Shown piece by piece: positions 28,740 to 39,369 of a DNA stretch of 64,000 nt. The notes under the pieces were generated by a model that saw only the letters and a list, made by a program, of their open reading frames with translations, was not told where the DNA came from and ran no database searches. Each line of letters opens with the position of its first letter. Position 1 is the first letter of the stretch. The position numbers were made by a program, and so were the translations under genes. Origin of the DNA: Mesostigma viride (Eukaryota > Streptophyta > Mesostigmatophyceae > Mesostigmatales > Mesostigmataceae); the NCBI GenBank assembly GCA_009746045.1, contig RPFO01000667.1, positions 6,406,254 to 6,470,253 of the forward strand, written 5' to 3'.

Positions 28740-29895
28740 GGCGCGGCCTCAGCCGGCTCGGGAAGAGGCAGGCCATTGGCCTGGACTAGGGGCGTGCTGG
28801 AACGTGAGTTGCCGCTCGCCGGCGCGTGCATCATGGCGTTTGGCCAGGTTGACATCCCGCAGCGCCTCCAGTGGGAAAACGCTCAAGAAGGCGGCGAGGA
28901 ACGTGTGTCGGGTGAGGGACACCGAACCTCCTGTCCAAACGATACCGCAGTGGTGGGTCCCGACAAAGGATGCCATGGCCTGGTCGAGAAAAGACCGGGC
29001 GCCCCATGGGTCCGTGAACTGTACGGCGCGGAGCTAGAACATCTCTGGCGGGAGCACGTGCCGATAAAACTCCACCGGCTGATCCGCGTGAAACCGCGGA
29101 TGTGCAGCACCTGCATGGGCGCCGCCCGGGGTGTCCCCAGCGAGATCGTACATGATACCGTTGATCACGTGGGTTGGGGCCGCGATGCGGCGGCGCTCCG
29201 CAACGGGCACTGCCAGCGGCACGTCGACGTCAAGCTCCAGTAAGGTCATGCCCTCCGGTTGCGCCAACTGAACGCCTAAGCTACAGTAGTGTAGTAGGTG
29301 GGACGCACCCTCACGCGGGCCCACACGAGACCCTGGGGGGCAGGCCCAGCATCGGCGCACATGACTTGCACGCGAGCGATGGTGGCAGCCTGCGTACGAC
29401 GTAGAACCGTGGTTACATTCGTGAAACGCCGGGGGCGCAGGACAGGGGCGGGCGGAATCGACCGAGGCACTGTGGTCGCGGCAGCAGGAGTAACCGATGC
29501 CGGGGCTTGCTGGGCGCCGAGGAGAGGTTGCACCAAAAGTGACTGCTGTCGCAACATCTCTTCCAGCATATGTGACTGCTGCTGGAAAAGCTCGACCAGC
29601 TGGGGGGTACTAGCCGCGGCGGCCGCGCTGGGAGCGTTGACTCCACCCACCAGCGCAGGCAACGCACCAGCAACCTGCCCCCGCCGCGAGCCGGCTCAGC
29701 TGCCGTCCGCGGCAGGGGGGCGCTGCCGGGAGCGGTTGGACCCATCGCGCCGCGCTCACCAACCCCTGAGTCGCCCGCAGAGGAACTGTTGTCATCTGCC
29801 ACCGCAGGGGATGCATTTCCACCACCGGCGGTATCCGCACCGAATAACTCGATGTCGCCCATGGACTCCTGGGGCGGGGCGGCCTGCATCAAGGC
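28740..29895 (-). pseudogene. Post-pol ORF of Ty3 el.5 (several frameshifts)
   Basis: Minus strand, downstream of the el.5 chromodomain. It starts MQAAPPQESMGDIELFGADT, then a Gly/Ala/Ser-rich stretch and a glutamine-rich helix (LVELFQQQSHMLEEMLRQQS). After a shift: LLELDVDVPLAVPVAERR, GIMYDLAGDTPG, and after a stop GSVSLTRHTFLAAFLSVFPL. The last blocks align with VPAPVPSESR, YDL and RLPYMAAFLSYWP in the el.3 post-pol ORF. The conserved position after pol is the strongest reason to see a real protein family. At least two frameshifts and one stop make this copy inactive. Confidence 0.55.
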
Positions 29896-30037
29896 AATGC
29901 ACATGCAAGGAGCATTAGGCAAAAGGTAAGAGAAGGGCCAGAATTATGCCAACCCTAGCAACATGCCCGGGCTTTATACTCCTGTAGCAAGCGTGCACAG
30001 CCCGTGAGTCCAGCCAGCTCAGCTACCCATGAGTGCT

Positions 30038-30390
30038 CTAGCTAGCTAGCTCTGTTTGGGAGAACTTCCACTTAAGGAGGTACTCGCGGCGGCGGCCTCG
30101 ATTGCGGTGGGCTACAATGTCCTCCACCTCATCCTCGGGTTCGCCCGTCTCGGGGTTGAACTCCAAGGGGGCGGGTGCCATGACACGACCAGGCTGGGAA
30201 GGTGCTCTTGCGGTAAAGCTTAAGCTGGTCAACGTGGAAAACATTGGACTTCAGCTGCCACGAGTCCGGGATGGCGACAGACACCATCATCTCATTGAAC
30301 ACCTAGTCTCCACCAGATACGGTCCAAGGAATAAGGGGCGGAGCTTGACCTTCAGGCTGTCCTCGAACTTGTGCGAGAAGCGGCCTTGGT
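30038..30390 (-). pseudogene. Ty3 integrase C-terminus and chromodomain (el.5)
   Basis: Reads QGRFSHKFEDSLKVKLRPLF, FHVDQLKLYRKSTFP and FNPETGEPEDEVEDIVAHRN, then REYLLKWKFSQ, the chromodomain. Pol ends with LLQEYKARAC further on (about 29975). It aligns with residues about 235-375 of the el.3 pol. Frameshifts near 30290 and 30240. A repeat inserted at about 30398-31057 separates it from the integrase core. Confidence 0.8.
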
Positions 30391-30397
30391 GAGTTGT

Positions 30398-31057
30398 GCA
30401 TAATTCTTCGGCATTCTACACTCATGAGTGTAGAATGCCGAAGAACGCCATGGCTCTTGCAGGAATGTTGCCTTTATTGAATAAGGAAAAACACAGACGT
30501 AAGTCACGTCACTTCCAAGACTGCACGTAGCACAGACGACAAGGTCGCAGTGCCAAGAGAGCGTGCACGCAAGAGCTCCAGCTAGGACGCTAAGCGTCCT
30601 GGAGCTACCAAGTCACACATATAACTTGCTAGGGACGCGTCCAAGTATTCAGCTGCACTGCATGTCACGGCTGAACTGTCAATCAATTGATCACACAGAC
30701 TCTGGCACGCCTTTGGCGCGCAGATCTATCAATTGTCCATACCGCTAGTCCTGTGGACCTATCCGTACATTACTCAGCATCAATTGTCTAGCATAGGTCC
30801 TGGCGCGCTACAGCACGCTTACCTATCAATTGACCATCAAGTCCTGTACAAGTCCTGTCAACGTCCTGCGGACTATCAAAGTGACACTTGGACATCCTGT
30901 GTCTGTACGCGCCCACATTGGCGCGCCGGCCACTGTCGGCACAGCCTAGGAAACGTCATAACTTGAACGTCCCGTAACCAAATGAGGCGTTCAAAGTGCC
31001 GTTGGAAAGAGCGTAACAACCTCTATCCATCTAACGTAAATTCTTTACGTTAACTGG
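30398..31057. repeat. Interspersed repeat of about 650 bp, copy 1, with 42-bp palindrome at one end
   Basis: Inserted in the el.5 integrase. It matches 33325-33945 almost throughout (GTAGAATGCCGAAGAACGCC to TTTACGTTAACT). It has many TCAATTG motifs, and ends in the hairpin AACGTAAA-TTC-TTTACGTT. The left end carries a perfect 42-bp palindrome (30404-30445) absent from copy 2. Non-coding. Class unknown (solo LTR, Helitron-like or MITE-like are possible). Confidence 0.6.
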
Positions 31058-31690
31058 GGGCCCTCAATTAAAATCAAGTCACCTAGCTGCTTCGATTGCA
31101 GGGGTGCGCCCGTCCAGGGTACTTTGGACTCTCGCCATGTACTTGGCACGCGCCTGACGTAGGCCACTTATGGCGCTGGAATGAGCTTGCACCATCCGTT
31201 GTACCAGCTCCCGCGCCCCTGCGACTGTGGAGCGTAGCTCCGTTGTCGTGGTGATGGCTGGGGCGGTCAAGAGATCGGTGGGTGTAAGAGGATGCCTGCC
31301 TGTATCAAGAAAGAACGGGGTATACCCGTGGGCAGAATGGGGGGCATTATTGAGTGAAAACTCAATGAATCCCAGCACTTCGTCCCAATTCTTCCCGTCC
31401 CGATCCAGGTAGTGCCGCAGTGCCTCTTCAACCACCCGATTCACTCTCTCAACCATGTGAGAAGAGCTACTGTGATCTAGGCCGTACCCATAGACAACTT
31501 AGTCCCGACAACCTGAAAAAATGAGGTCCAAAATTTCGACGTGAACAGTTTGTCTTTGTCGGTGATAAATTGTCGGGGCATGCCATGGAGCCGGAACACA
31601 TTATTTAGGAACAAGTGGGCACACTCTCCAGCCGTCAGGGTGGCCTTGCAGGGGATTAAATGGCATCTCCGCGTGAGCCGGTCCACCATA
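31058..31690 (-). pseudogene. Ty3 integrase catalytic core (el.5)
   Basis: Minus strand. The first part (to about 31480) reads VDRLTRRCHLIPC, FRLHGMPRQFITDKDKLFTS and GTKLSMGTA. A shift of frame in the AYHSSSSH block leads to MVERVNRVVEEALRHYLDRD and NNAPHSAHGYTPFFLDTGRH, ending in the repeat at 31057 within the IEGP codons. Asp of TDKDK and Glu of MVERVN are present. The N-terminal end with MMDF is lost; sequence beyond about 31690 is unrelated. Confidence 0.85.
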
Positions 31691-31719
31691 CGCACACGCT
31701 GATATATCCCGACGCCACT

Positions 31720-33110
31720 ACGCAATACTATGGCAAGCAAACGCAACTCGACGAATCGCAGTTTGGAGGCTGCAATGAGCCAAGCAAATACACCTGCACG
31801 GCCCCGGCTGCAGTTCCGCCTCTCGGCCTCCCAGGCAGCGGTGACCCTAGCCAAGCGTTAGTGGTTCACTCGGCTGCTCCCGCGGCCTCGCCATCGGCAT
31901 CGCCCGAAGCCAAACGCATGCATGCAGTCGCCCATCCGCCGTCCGCGAACCCCGTTTCAAGCTGAAAACCTTCAATGTCGACTGGTACAACATTTACGCA
32001 TCGCTCCTTGAACTGTGCCTCCACCTTCACACCATCAACCGTCTTCTCGAGCCAGATGGCCGCAGCTAGGTTTCAAAGCCGAGATCTGCTGCTGACGGGC
32101 CTCCACTACAACCGACCCGACCTTCAGCACCTGATTCTCTGCTCACACTCCCCACGAAGTCTGACAGCGAGCTAGATCTGGGCTCCATCCATCTCCGCAC
32201 CTACACTCCGCTCCATCCTTACGGAGGCCCTCCAGCAGCACGTGACCCCCCTTGCCGCAGATGTGGCAGCAATGGGAGGCACGCTGGCTACTGAGCTCCC
32301 TCACATTTCCACCACCGTCACCTCCAGTGACCTCCACCCTCCTCGCCTCCACCTCCACTGCCGCCTCCAGCTCCACCGCCGACATAAAAACCCAGCTCCA
32401 CGACATCGACCAGCGCCTCAGTCCACGACCACGCCATCGCCATCGAATGCCTGAAAAGCACCGCAGGCATCACCGCCCAGGCGGTGAAGGACATCGCTGC
32501 CCAGCCGGAATCTGCTGGCCCGGCCAGCGATGCTCCTCCCACCCAGACCTGCTGGGCGGACCTGCTCAAGCACCACACCACCGGCCTCCACCACCTCCAC
32601 CATCGCGGCACAGCTCAAGCAACAAGCCCTCGACCTCCGTGAGGAGGCCGAACGCACCCAGCGCAGCCACAATGTCATCGTCAAGCACTTCGATCGACCA
32701 GCCGGCAGATGAGACCTCGCCGACTCTTCTCGATCACGGCATTTAAGCGCGACATTATTGCCCCCATGCAACTCACTGGTAAGCTGCGGATGTCGGCTGC
32801 CCGCCTTCCCCGCGCGCGGGGTAAGGCTGGCCCAACCCCCGTGCTCCTCACCATTAAGTACATGGCGGATAAGCTGTCGTTCCTTAAATGCCGCAAGAAG
32901 CTCTCGAGGACTCGCTTCACGCTGGACGATGACTTGACCCTGGCCCAGCAACATTGAACGGCGACGGGAGCTAATAATGGCCATCTACCTCCAGCTCCGG
33001 CAGAGCGCAGGGGGGAAACCGGTATATACTGGAGGGGGGACGTCATCCACGTCGACCACAAGCCCTGGCATGCAGGCACCCTCGCCAATCCAGCAACCCC
33101 AGTCTACTAG
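31720..33110 (+). pseudogene. LINE ORF1 remnant
   Basis: Decayed ORF1 of an RTE-like LINE. It starts MASKRNSTNRSLEAAMSQAN, then LKTFNVDWYNIYASLLELCL, a helical Ser/Thr-rich middle, LKQQALDLREEAERTQRSHN, and a C-terminal domain with VLLTIKYMADKLSFLKCRKK, LDDDLTLAQQ and GDVIHVDHKPWHAG. The C-terminus matches the ORF1 end at 47471-47800 (LSPEDKQRFLSHRRKR, LDDDLTPAQQ, GGDLMINHKMW). This order resembles the RRM-CTD type nucleic-acid chaperone ORF1 proteins of L1-like LINEs. Many frameshifts. Confidence 0.55.
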
Positions 33111-33324
33111 GGAATATAGCAGTTACTATTGTAGATTAGTAAGGCTTAGCCTAGCACGTGGCCTACGCGCATGTGCGCCCATAATGGCCCTCCATGGATG
33201 ATGCCACGCCCTGCCTATAATGGGACTCCCCATGGATGATGCCATGAGAATTTAGCCAAGCTCTGCCTATGAAGAGAGTGACTCTCTGTCGAGAAGCCAT
33301 GCCCTAGCCTTTGTATAGCAGTTG

Positions 33325-33945
33325 TGAGAGTAGAATGCCGAAGAACGCCATGGCTCTTGCAGGAAAAGTTGCCTTTATTGAATAAGGAAAACACAGACGT
33401 AAGTCACGTCACTTCCAAGACTGCACGTAGCACAGACGACAAGGTCGCAGTGTGCCAAGAGAGCGTGCACGCAAGAGCTCCAGGACGCTAAGCGTCCTGG
33501 AGCTACCAAGTCACACATATAACTTGCTAGGGACGCGTCCAAGTATTCAGCTGTACTGCCATGGCTGAACTGTCAATCAATTGATCACACAGACTCTGGC
33601 ATGCACGCCTTTGGCGCGCAGATCTATCAATTGTCCATACGGCTAGTCCTGTGGACCTATCCGTACATTACTCAGCATCAATTGCCTCATAGGTCCTGGC
33701 GCGCTACAGCACGCCTACCTATCAATTGACTATCAAGTCCTGTACAAGTCCTGTCAACGTCCTGTGGACTATCAAAGTGACACTTGTACATCCTGTGTCC
33801 GTACGCGCCCACATTGGTCACTGTCGGCACAGCCTAGGAAACGTCATAACTTGAACGTCCCGTAACCAAATGAGGCGTTCAAGGTGCCGTTGGAAAGAGC
33901 GTAATAATCTCTATCCATCTAACGTAAAATCCTTTACGTTAACTA
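33325..33945. repeat. Interspersed repeat of about 620 bp, copy 2
   Basis: Same family as 30398-31057, with a few small deletions. Runs from GTAGAATGCCGAAGAACGCC to the AACGTAAA-ATCC-TTTACGTT hairpin near 33915-33940. Lacks the left palindrome. Confidence 0.65.
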
Positions 33946-34109
33946 TAGCCATGATGATCTTCCCACCTCTGTCGACACCCCTAGGTGCCTGAATACAGTG
34001 GTGTGCAGGTGCCCTTTGTGTACCCAGAGCAGGAGTAGTGTACATCCCTACCCTTGCAGGAAGTCGCCTAGAATGTATTAAAAGCCATATGCCCCTTCTC
34101 AGGGATATG

Positions 34110-34248
34110 TGCTACATATAAGTAAGTAAGTAAGTAAGTACTTGCGTGTCATGCGCAAAGGCATGCCACGGAGTACTATGCTAATCTTATTAGAAAAATA
34201 ATTACACAAAAGTTTAAACAAATATCGTCTGCATCATCCCCCAATGCA
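34110..34248 (-). repeat. RTE LINE 3' UTR with ACTT tail
   Basis: Minus strand: GATGATGCAGACGATATTTG ... GATTAGCATAGTACTCCGTG ... GACACGCAAGT, then ACTT repeats (about 34120-34141). The same 3' UTR is found on the plus strand at 50880-51000. Confidence 0.6.
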
Positions 34249-35196
34249 CTAGATGGGGATGTAAGCCTCATCCGAGCTGTCCTCTACTGTAATGGCAGAC
34301 GAGGCGGTAGTGTAGCGGCTATCCTCAGGACCAATAACCTCCACCTGCGAACTTCTACCCTGGCTAGCAACGGGCCGCGGGGCCCGTGGGGAGAAAACAG
34401 GAGCATACCCCTCGGGAAGGTGCTTATCGCAGATGGCAGCCCATTTCTCCTTGTCAATCATGCGGGCGCGGAGTACGGATAGTCCCAGAAGCCCTGCATC
34501 TTCAAGCAGTTGTGTCACATAGGTCCGGGTCGCGCCGCGCCGGTGCCTGGCGCGCGCAAGTTTGCCAGTGGGTTGCGATGGGACAAGGGGACCCTGCCAT
34601 AGGAGGAGGTGTCTACCTGGTTGGCCCGTCTTAAGCCCCCCGGCAGGGCCCACATCGGTATTCACCTGGTCTGTGCGGGCAAGATGGCCGGCAAAGAGGA
34701 GGCGGCGGTGTCGGATGGTATGGGTGACAAGAGGGAGCTCGCAGTAGAGCTCGGCCCGGGTGCGGCGTTCTTGGTAGCGGACGCTGAGGATATGACGGAG
34801 CATTCGAGTGACGGTGCCGTCAAGCTGCTGGCTCAGCGCCTGGTCCAGGGTCCACGCCTCGCAGCCATAAAGGAGGATGCTGAGGACAAGGGCCTTGAAC
34901 AGAATGCGCTTGCGTCGCTCACTCAGGTAGCGACAGGTCCAGAACCTGTCGAGGCGGCGGAGGGCCGCCCAGGCCTGGCCAATGCGGGTGTTGATGTCGT
35001 CGGCCGTGGAGGGAAGCCAGCTGCCAAGGAGCTTGAAGCGAGTCGCCGGGGGGACGGGGCTGCCGTCCAGCAAGAGGAGGGTGGGTGGGGCTATCCCAGC
35101 AGGGAAGCCGATGGCCATGACCTCCGTTTTCTTGCTGATCCGATAAGGCGGATAAGCCCCACCGCCCACGCTTCCAGTGATAAGCTGTCTAGCCAC
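34249..35196 (-). CDS. RTE-like LINE, post-RT region of the RT protein (open 315 codons)
   Basis: Minus strand. Reads ISKKTEVMAIGFPAG, FKLLGSWLPSTADDINTRIG, FKALVLSILLYGCEAWTLDQ, MLRHILSVRYQERRTRAELY and RHRRLLFAGHLART, the typical chain after the catalytic RT motif of RTE-type elements. It ends VEDSSDEAYIPI and stops at 34249. The catalytic YADD lies just upstream in another frame (about 35250), so this is a 5'-truncated, frameshifted element. It is clearly different in sequence from the 27.5/37.5-kb copies, i.e. a second RTE subfamily. Confidence 0.8.
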   Translation of the reverse strand: MARQLITGSVGGGAYPPYRISKKTEVMAIGFPAGIAPPTLLLLDGSPVPPATRFKLLGSWLPSTADDINTRIGQAWAALRRLDRFWTCRYLSERRKRILFKALVLSILLYGCEAWTLDQALSQQLDGTVTRMLRHILSVRYQERRTRAELYCELPLVTHTIRHRRLLFAGHLARTDQVNTDVGPAGGLKTGQPGRHLLLWQGPLVPSQPTGKLARARHRRGATRTYVTQLLEDAGLLGLSVLRARMIDKEKWAAICDKHLPEGYAPVFSPRAPRPVASQGRSSQVEVIGPEDSRYTTASSAITVEDSSDEAYIPI

Positions 35197-35500
35197 AGTT
35201 GGGCTGACTCTGGGGTTTCCACGAGTGTCGTGTCATCAGCGTAGATCAGATCGCTCAGGCGGTAGGGTGGGTCAACCGCGCCGTAGCTGGCGTACTCCGT
35301 GATCTCGATCCCCGGCGGGCGCCCCTCCACCCGGGCGAAGCGGGCTTGTGCACGCCGCATAATATAGTCCACCATATAATGATGAATAGATATGGGGAGA
35401 GCACACAGCCCTGCCACACCCCGGTGTGCAGGGGGAACGCCGGGGAGTGACGCCGTCGGCGGTACGGACCTGGGCTTGGGACCCTTCATAGAACTGGCGG
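35091..35500 (-). pseudogene. RTE-like LINE RT fragment with catalytic YADD
   Basis: Minus strand reads QARFARVEGRPPGIEITEYA, RLSDLIYADDTTLVETPESA and LWLDSLSLEAWAVGL before shifting into the frame of 34249-35196. YADD is RT motif C. The LFN/SP region just upstream is shifted again. Same element as the preceding entry. Confidence 0.75.
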
Positions 35501-35504
35501 AGTG

Positions 35505-35600
35505 CTACATATACTCCCAACGGAGTTATGTTCCTAACTAATAAAATTAATTAATTAATTAATTAATTAATTAATTAATTAATTAATTAATTAATTAATC
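35505..35600 (+). repeat. LINE 3' tail with long TTAA array
   Basis: CTACATATACTCCCAACGGA then AATTAATT repeats, about 13 TTAA units (35545-35600). Same tail design as at 26.4 and 50.4 kb. Confidence 0.65.
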
Positions 35601-35629
35601 AATTTTTTGGTAATTGATTGATAATTAAT

Positions 35630-36452
35630 TTGGGACCTGTGTGGCCAGGGCCTCGGTGTGGGCGGTGATGGCTTCAAGCTTCTTCATGAGCACGCCGCAC
35701 TTCCCCTCCACCTGGTTGAGGTGGGAGAGGAGTGCAGCATGCGCCTCAGATGCCTGCGCCGTGGTCTGCAGCGCCGTGAGCTGAGGTTGTAGCTTGTGTG
35801 CGCGACCTTGGTTTCCGTATTGAAGACCTTGGCCTCCACCGTGTTGAGCGCTGTAGTCATCAATGTCATCTTCTCGGCCAGCGGCCAGGTCACGTGCTCC
35901 TCCAGCACTGCTCGGATGTCATCCTTAATTGCAGAGGGAGGAAGCCGGTGTGGCTGCCGGCTGCGCAGGCCGGGCTGGGTTGCGGAGCCGAGCGACGAGG
36001 TCGCGTTCAGTGGGCAAGCTTGAAGAAGCTGAAGATGATGGCGAGGCGATGGTTGAATTCTGGCAGGGCGAGGAACGCCTCCACCTTGTCGGCGGGGATG
36101 GGCCCATCGGGCCCACGGAGCTTGTGTTCCAGTGCGTAGTAATGCACTACCTCGGAGCATTCTGCGTCGGTCAGTCGCAGCCAGCCGCTGAACGTAAAGC
36201 ATGCGAGTCGAGGTACTGTCGCCATTTGCATGTTTCGTAGCAGAATTTCTTGGGTTCTGGCAAGGCGCTTGGCGATGGGTTTGCTGGCGGTGGGTTTGCG
36301 GGCCCAGTTGACTGGGCAAGGACGATGGCGAGTGGGTTGGGCTGGGAGCCGGAAAGCTCCTTTTCCAAACCCCGTTTTGCTTTTGGAGTCGTCATGTAGC
36401 TGCTTGTCACGTGCGTAACTTTTTCGATACTGCGTTTCAGCCGTAACCGATT
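35630..36452 (-). pseudogene. RTE-like LINE ORF1, frameshifted copy
   Basis: Minus strand. Starts MTTPKAKRGLEKELSGSQPN at about 36395 and continues through ALPEPKKFCYETCKWRQYL, then in other frames DDIRAVLEEHVTWPLAEKMT and STRWRGSA-type codons. It aligns over most of its length with the open ORF1 at 58910-60007. The PLE at 36463 sits in its 5' UTR. Ends at the TTAA tail near 35600. No intact product. Confidence 0.7.
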
Positions 36453-36462
36453 ATACTGGCGA

Positions 36463-36865
36463 ATATAATCTGAAAATTTATCTTTGACGTTTGGAATCAT
36501 GGCATGGCTAACGTAATGACTGACTAGCTAGACCTTTTCAGTGGTTTCCCATTTGCGGGTATTTCCTCATAAATGGTGGGAGAGCGATCGCAGCCATGGT
36601 GCTTACCCCTAGACACTCCCGGCCAGTGGCTCGAAACACACGCCCTGATCAAGCAAGCTGTTTCCGGCCCCACCGTCTAGGTCATCTTGAGCTAGTCGCT
36701 CTACACGTAAGCCAGCCATAACTTCAATGCACAAGGCTACCCATTTCCATCACCATTCATATTCATCATCCTGAACGACTCAAACAGCGGGACAAGATAA
36801 CGGCAGGCTCGAGCTACCATGGTTCGGATTCTCCCGATTTCTGGCCTGCGCTGGTTGTCTCCTTG
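36463..36865 (+). mobile_element. Penelope-like element copy 2, 5'-truncated, with 10-bp target duplication
   Basis: 403 bp of PLE 3' sequence (from about GACGTTTGGAATCATGGCAT to GGTTGTCTCCTTG) on the plus strand. ATACTGGCGA occurs directly before (36453-36462) and after (36866-36875). Removing the insert restores a LINE 5' UTR that matches 60050-60180. Confidence 0.8.
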
Positions 36866-36875
36866 ATACTGGCGA

Positions 36876-37130
36876 GTGCGTCTTAGAGGCGCATCGAATG
36901 CAAGTGGTCTGACCGAATTTGGGGCTCAGACGCAAAAGATCTGAACTCCGCCGTCAGCCCTACCGCCGTCAGCCATTTTCGTTCACACATGGTCCCGTAG
37001 TAAGTGCGCACCGAGGTGGTGGACCCTTCATACAGGTTGCGGATGACAGCGATAAGGGGGAGGGAGATCCGGAACAGAGCGAGGATGTCCCACAGCGCAG
37101 GCCAGAAAACCGAATCGAAGGCTTTGATGT
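36876..37130 (-). pseudogene. RTE-like LINE 5' UTR joined to an RT scrap
   Basis: 36876-36980 (GCGCATCGAATGCAAGTGGT, CAAAAGATCTGAACTCCGCC) matches the LINE 5' UTR at 60068-60170. 36985-37130 reads on the minus strand FDSVFWPALWDILALFRISL and LYEGSTTSVRTYYG, matching RT motif A of the LINE at 39.4 kb. Confidence 0.65.
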
Positions 37131-37360
37131 GACATACCAAGGGGTTGCGAAATCAGGGTTGTCGAAATTAATTAATTAATTAATTAGACTCGTGCTCCCG
37201 TTGGGGAGTCACGGAGCATTAACCCCGATGGATGGATGGATGGGTGCACACATTCCTACCGGTCTAATCTATCTACATTGGCTACATACTACATCTATCT
37301 AACAACATTCTAACTACAACATCTATCTAGGCAGCCGCACGCTGCCCTAGGGGGAGCTAT

Positions 37361-38330
37361 CTAGCGTGCCTCCCGCGGGATTGCACACGCGGGCGCTTCC
37401 CCACTGGGGGGGGCTCGTTGTCCTCTATGACCTGGGCCCACTTGGCCTTGTCCATCATCTTCAGTCCAAATCACGGAGAGGCCTAGGCCCCCCATGTCCT
37501 CTACTAGCTGTTCCTTGAAGGTGCGGGCCTTGCGGCGTCTAACATCACTGGGCCCAGCCCACGTCAGGAGGTGCCGGCCAGGCTGGGCTGGTCGCAGTCC
37601 TGCGGGGGGGCCACGTGAGGTGTCTACCTGGTTGGTGCGAGCTAGGTGCCCTACTAGCTGCAGGCGGCGTTGCTTAATTGTGCTGGTGATATAGGGCATG
37701 CCCTGGTACAGGTCCTCATTGCGGACATGAGCAGCATATCCTACTCTGAAAATGGAACGCAGCATGCTGGTGACCGCGCCGTCCAGCTTGCGGGCCAGGT
37801 CGGCGGTGAGGGTCCACGTCTCGGCGCCATACGTGAGAACAGGAAGGACGAGGACCTTGAACAGGTCCTGTTTCTCGATCTTGCCCAGGGGCTTGCGCCA
37901 CAGGGCCCGGTACTGGCGTAAAGCGTGCCAGGCGAGGGAGATGCGGTGGTCCACATCCACCTCGCAGCTAGGGAGCAGGCTGCCCAGCAGCTTTAATAAC
38001 GCGGTCCCGATACAGGACTCGAGAGCCGTCTAGGAGATAGAGGGGCGGCGCTGGGTTGGTGAGCCCAACCGCCAGGGCCTCTGTCTTCTTGCTGACCTCA
38101 AGCCCCACTGCACGGGCCTCGAGAGCCAGGCAGTCAAGCCATGTCTGCACGTGCTCAGTGTCCTCGAAGAGGGTGGTGTCGTCTGCGTAAATGATGTCTG
38201 CTAGCCGAATCTCCGTGTCCGCACCGCCATGCCAGAATTTGTTAGCAACCTGCACTCCTGGTTCCCTGCCCACGATGCGGGCAAATCGCTTGCGCGCCTG
38301 AATCATTACGTATTCGACAACAATAATGAA
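37361..38330 (-). pseudogene. RTE-like LINE RT motif C and post-RT region
   Basis: 38306-37968 reads MIQARKRFARIVGREPGVQV, RLADIIYADDTTLFEDTEHV (motif C YADD) and LEVSKKTEALAVGL. A shift near 37965 leads to 37960-37361: DVDHRISLAWHALRQYRALW, GKIEKQDLFKVLVLPVLTYG, MLRSIFRVGYAAHVRNEDLY, QRRLQLVGHLARTNQ. Ends near CAIPREAR. Closely matches 27541-28200, which carries the hexamer insertion. Confidence 0.85.
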
Positions 38331-38336
38331 CAGGTA

Positions 38337-39362
38337 CAGGCATTCACGCCTTAAGTTGGGTTCGAGGGTTTCTTGGGGTCAACCCAACTTAAGGCGTGAA
38401 CCCAACTTAAGCCGTTACGTTACCATAACTTACGACCCCCAGCCCTGCTGAAGGACTTCAGGGTGTCTTTTGAATGCTCTCGTCAAGGCCGATCGAACTG
38501 CACTAAAGAATTCACCATCAAAGTCGTATTTCGGGTCCGGGAACTTGGATGCAAGTCCTCAAACCGGCTGTGGGCAGGTGAAGCACCCCACCGTGCTAGC
38601 CAAAACTTGGTGTGCTGCATAGGGCATGCGCGTTCTATGCGCGGTAATCGTGGCTATTTACTCTCTAGCCTCGTCTTCCCTAGCATCCGGACTCAAACAG
38701 TAATCCCGTCCATGGCCACTGTCACCAGGACTGGTCTAATAACGGTGAACGGTTTAGTGCACGTGAATGCCAACAACCGACGTTGCTGATCCCGGCGAAA
38801 TATGTCGCCATGTCAGAGAGCGCAGCAACCCTTACGACAAGAAGGCCATAGCCGTTCAATGTTTGCTGGTTTGACAGCTTGCCCTTGCCACCTGCCTTCT
38901 CGCCTGTGGTGTCCGTATCGTTTCTGCTTTTTGCGGGACGCTGCCCCGCTGCCCGAAAACAGTGCGTTCCATTTGGCCTTATCAGTTTTGTCGGCCATTG
39001 TGTCGCATTTATGATGGGTTCTAATGTGACGAACGCGTTTGAACAGCAAGCCGTTTGCCCATGTATATAATACAATGATGACTGATTTCAGCGCCCAACT
39101 GACCAAGACATGCAGTGAATTGTATAGATCCTTAGTGTTGGATGGCGCGGAAACCCTGTCGGACCACCGGCGCGGGAAAAAACTCAAGTCGCGGCAGTAA
39201 AAAATCAGTGCCACACCGCGCTAGAAGCCCCTACACGCCTTAAGTTGGGTTTTTCCTAGTACAGCCATCAGCCTTAAGTTGGGTTCGCCATGCAGCCAAC
39301 TGCGACCCAACTTAAGGCGTGAACCCAACTTAAGCCAACCCAACTTAAGGCGTGAATGCCTG
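38337..39362. mobile_element. TA-flanked TIR DNA element with iterated end motifs
   Basis: 1026 bp splitting the LINE RT. TA at 38335-38336 and 39363-39364. Ends are inverted repeats of 26 bp starting CAGGCATTCACGCCTTAAGT. The core CTTAAGTTGGG occurs eight times, in both orientations, within 90 bp of the left end and 130 bp of the right end. TA duplication suits Tc1/mariner-type transposition. Inside, a minus-strand ORF (38813-39214) includes MADKTDKAKWNALFSGSGAA but no DDE motif is seen; it is not recognised. Confidence 0.75.
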
Positions 39363-39369
39363 TAGGGCG

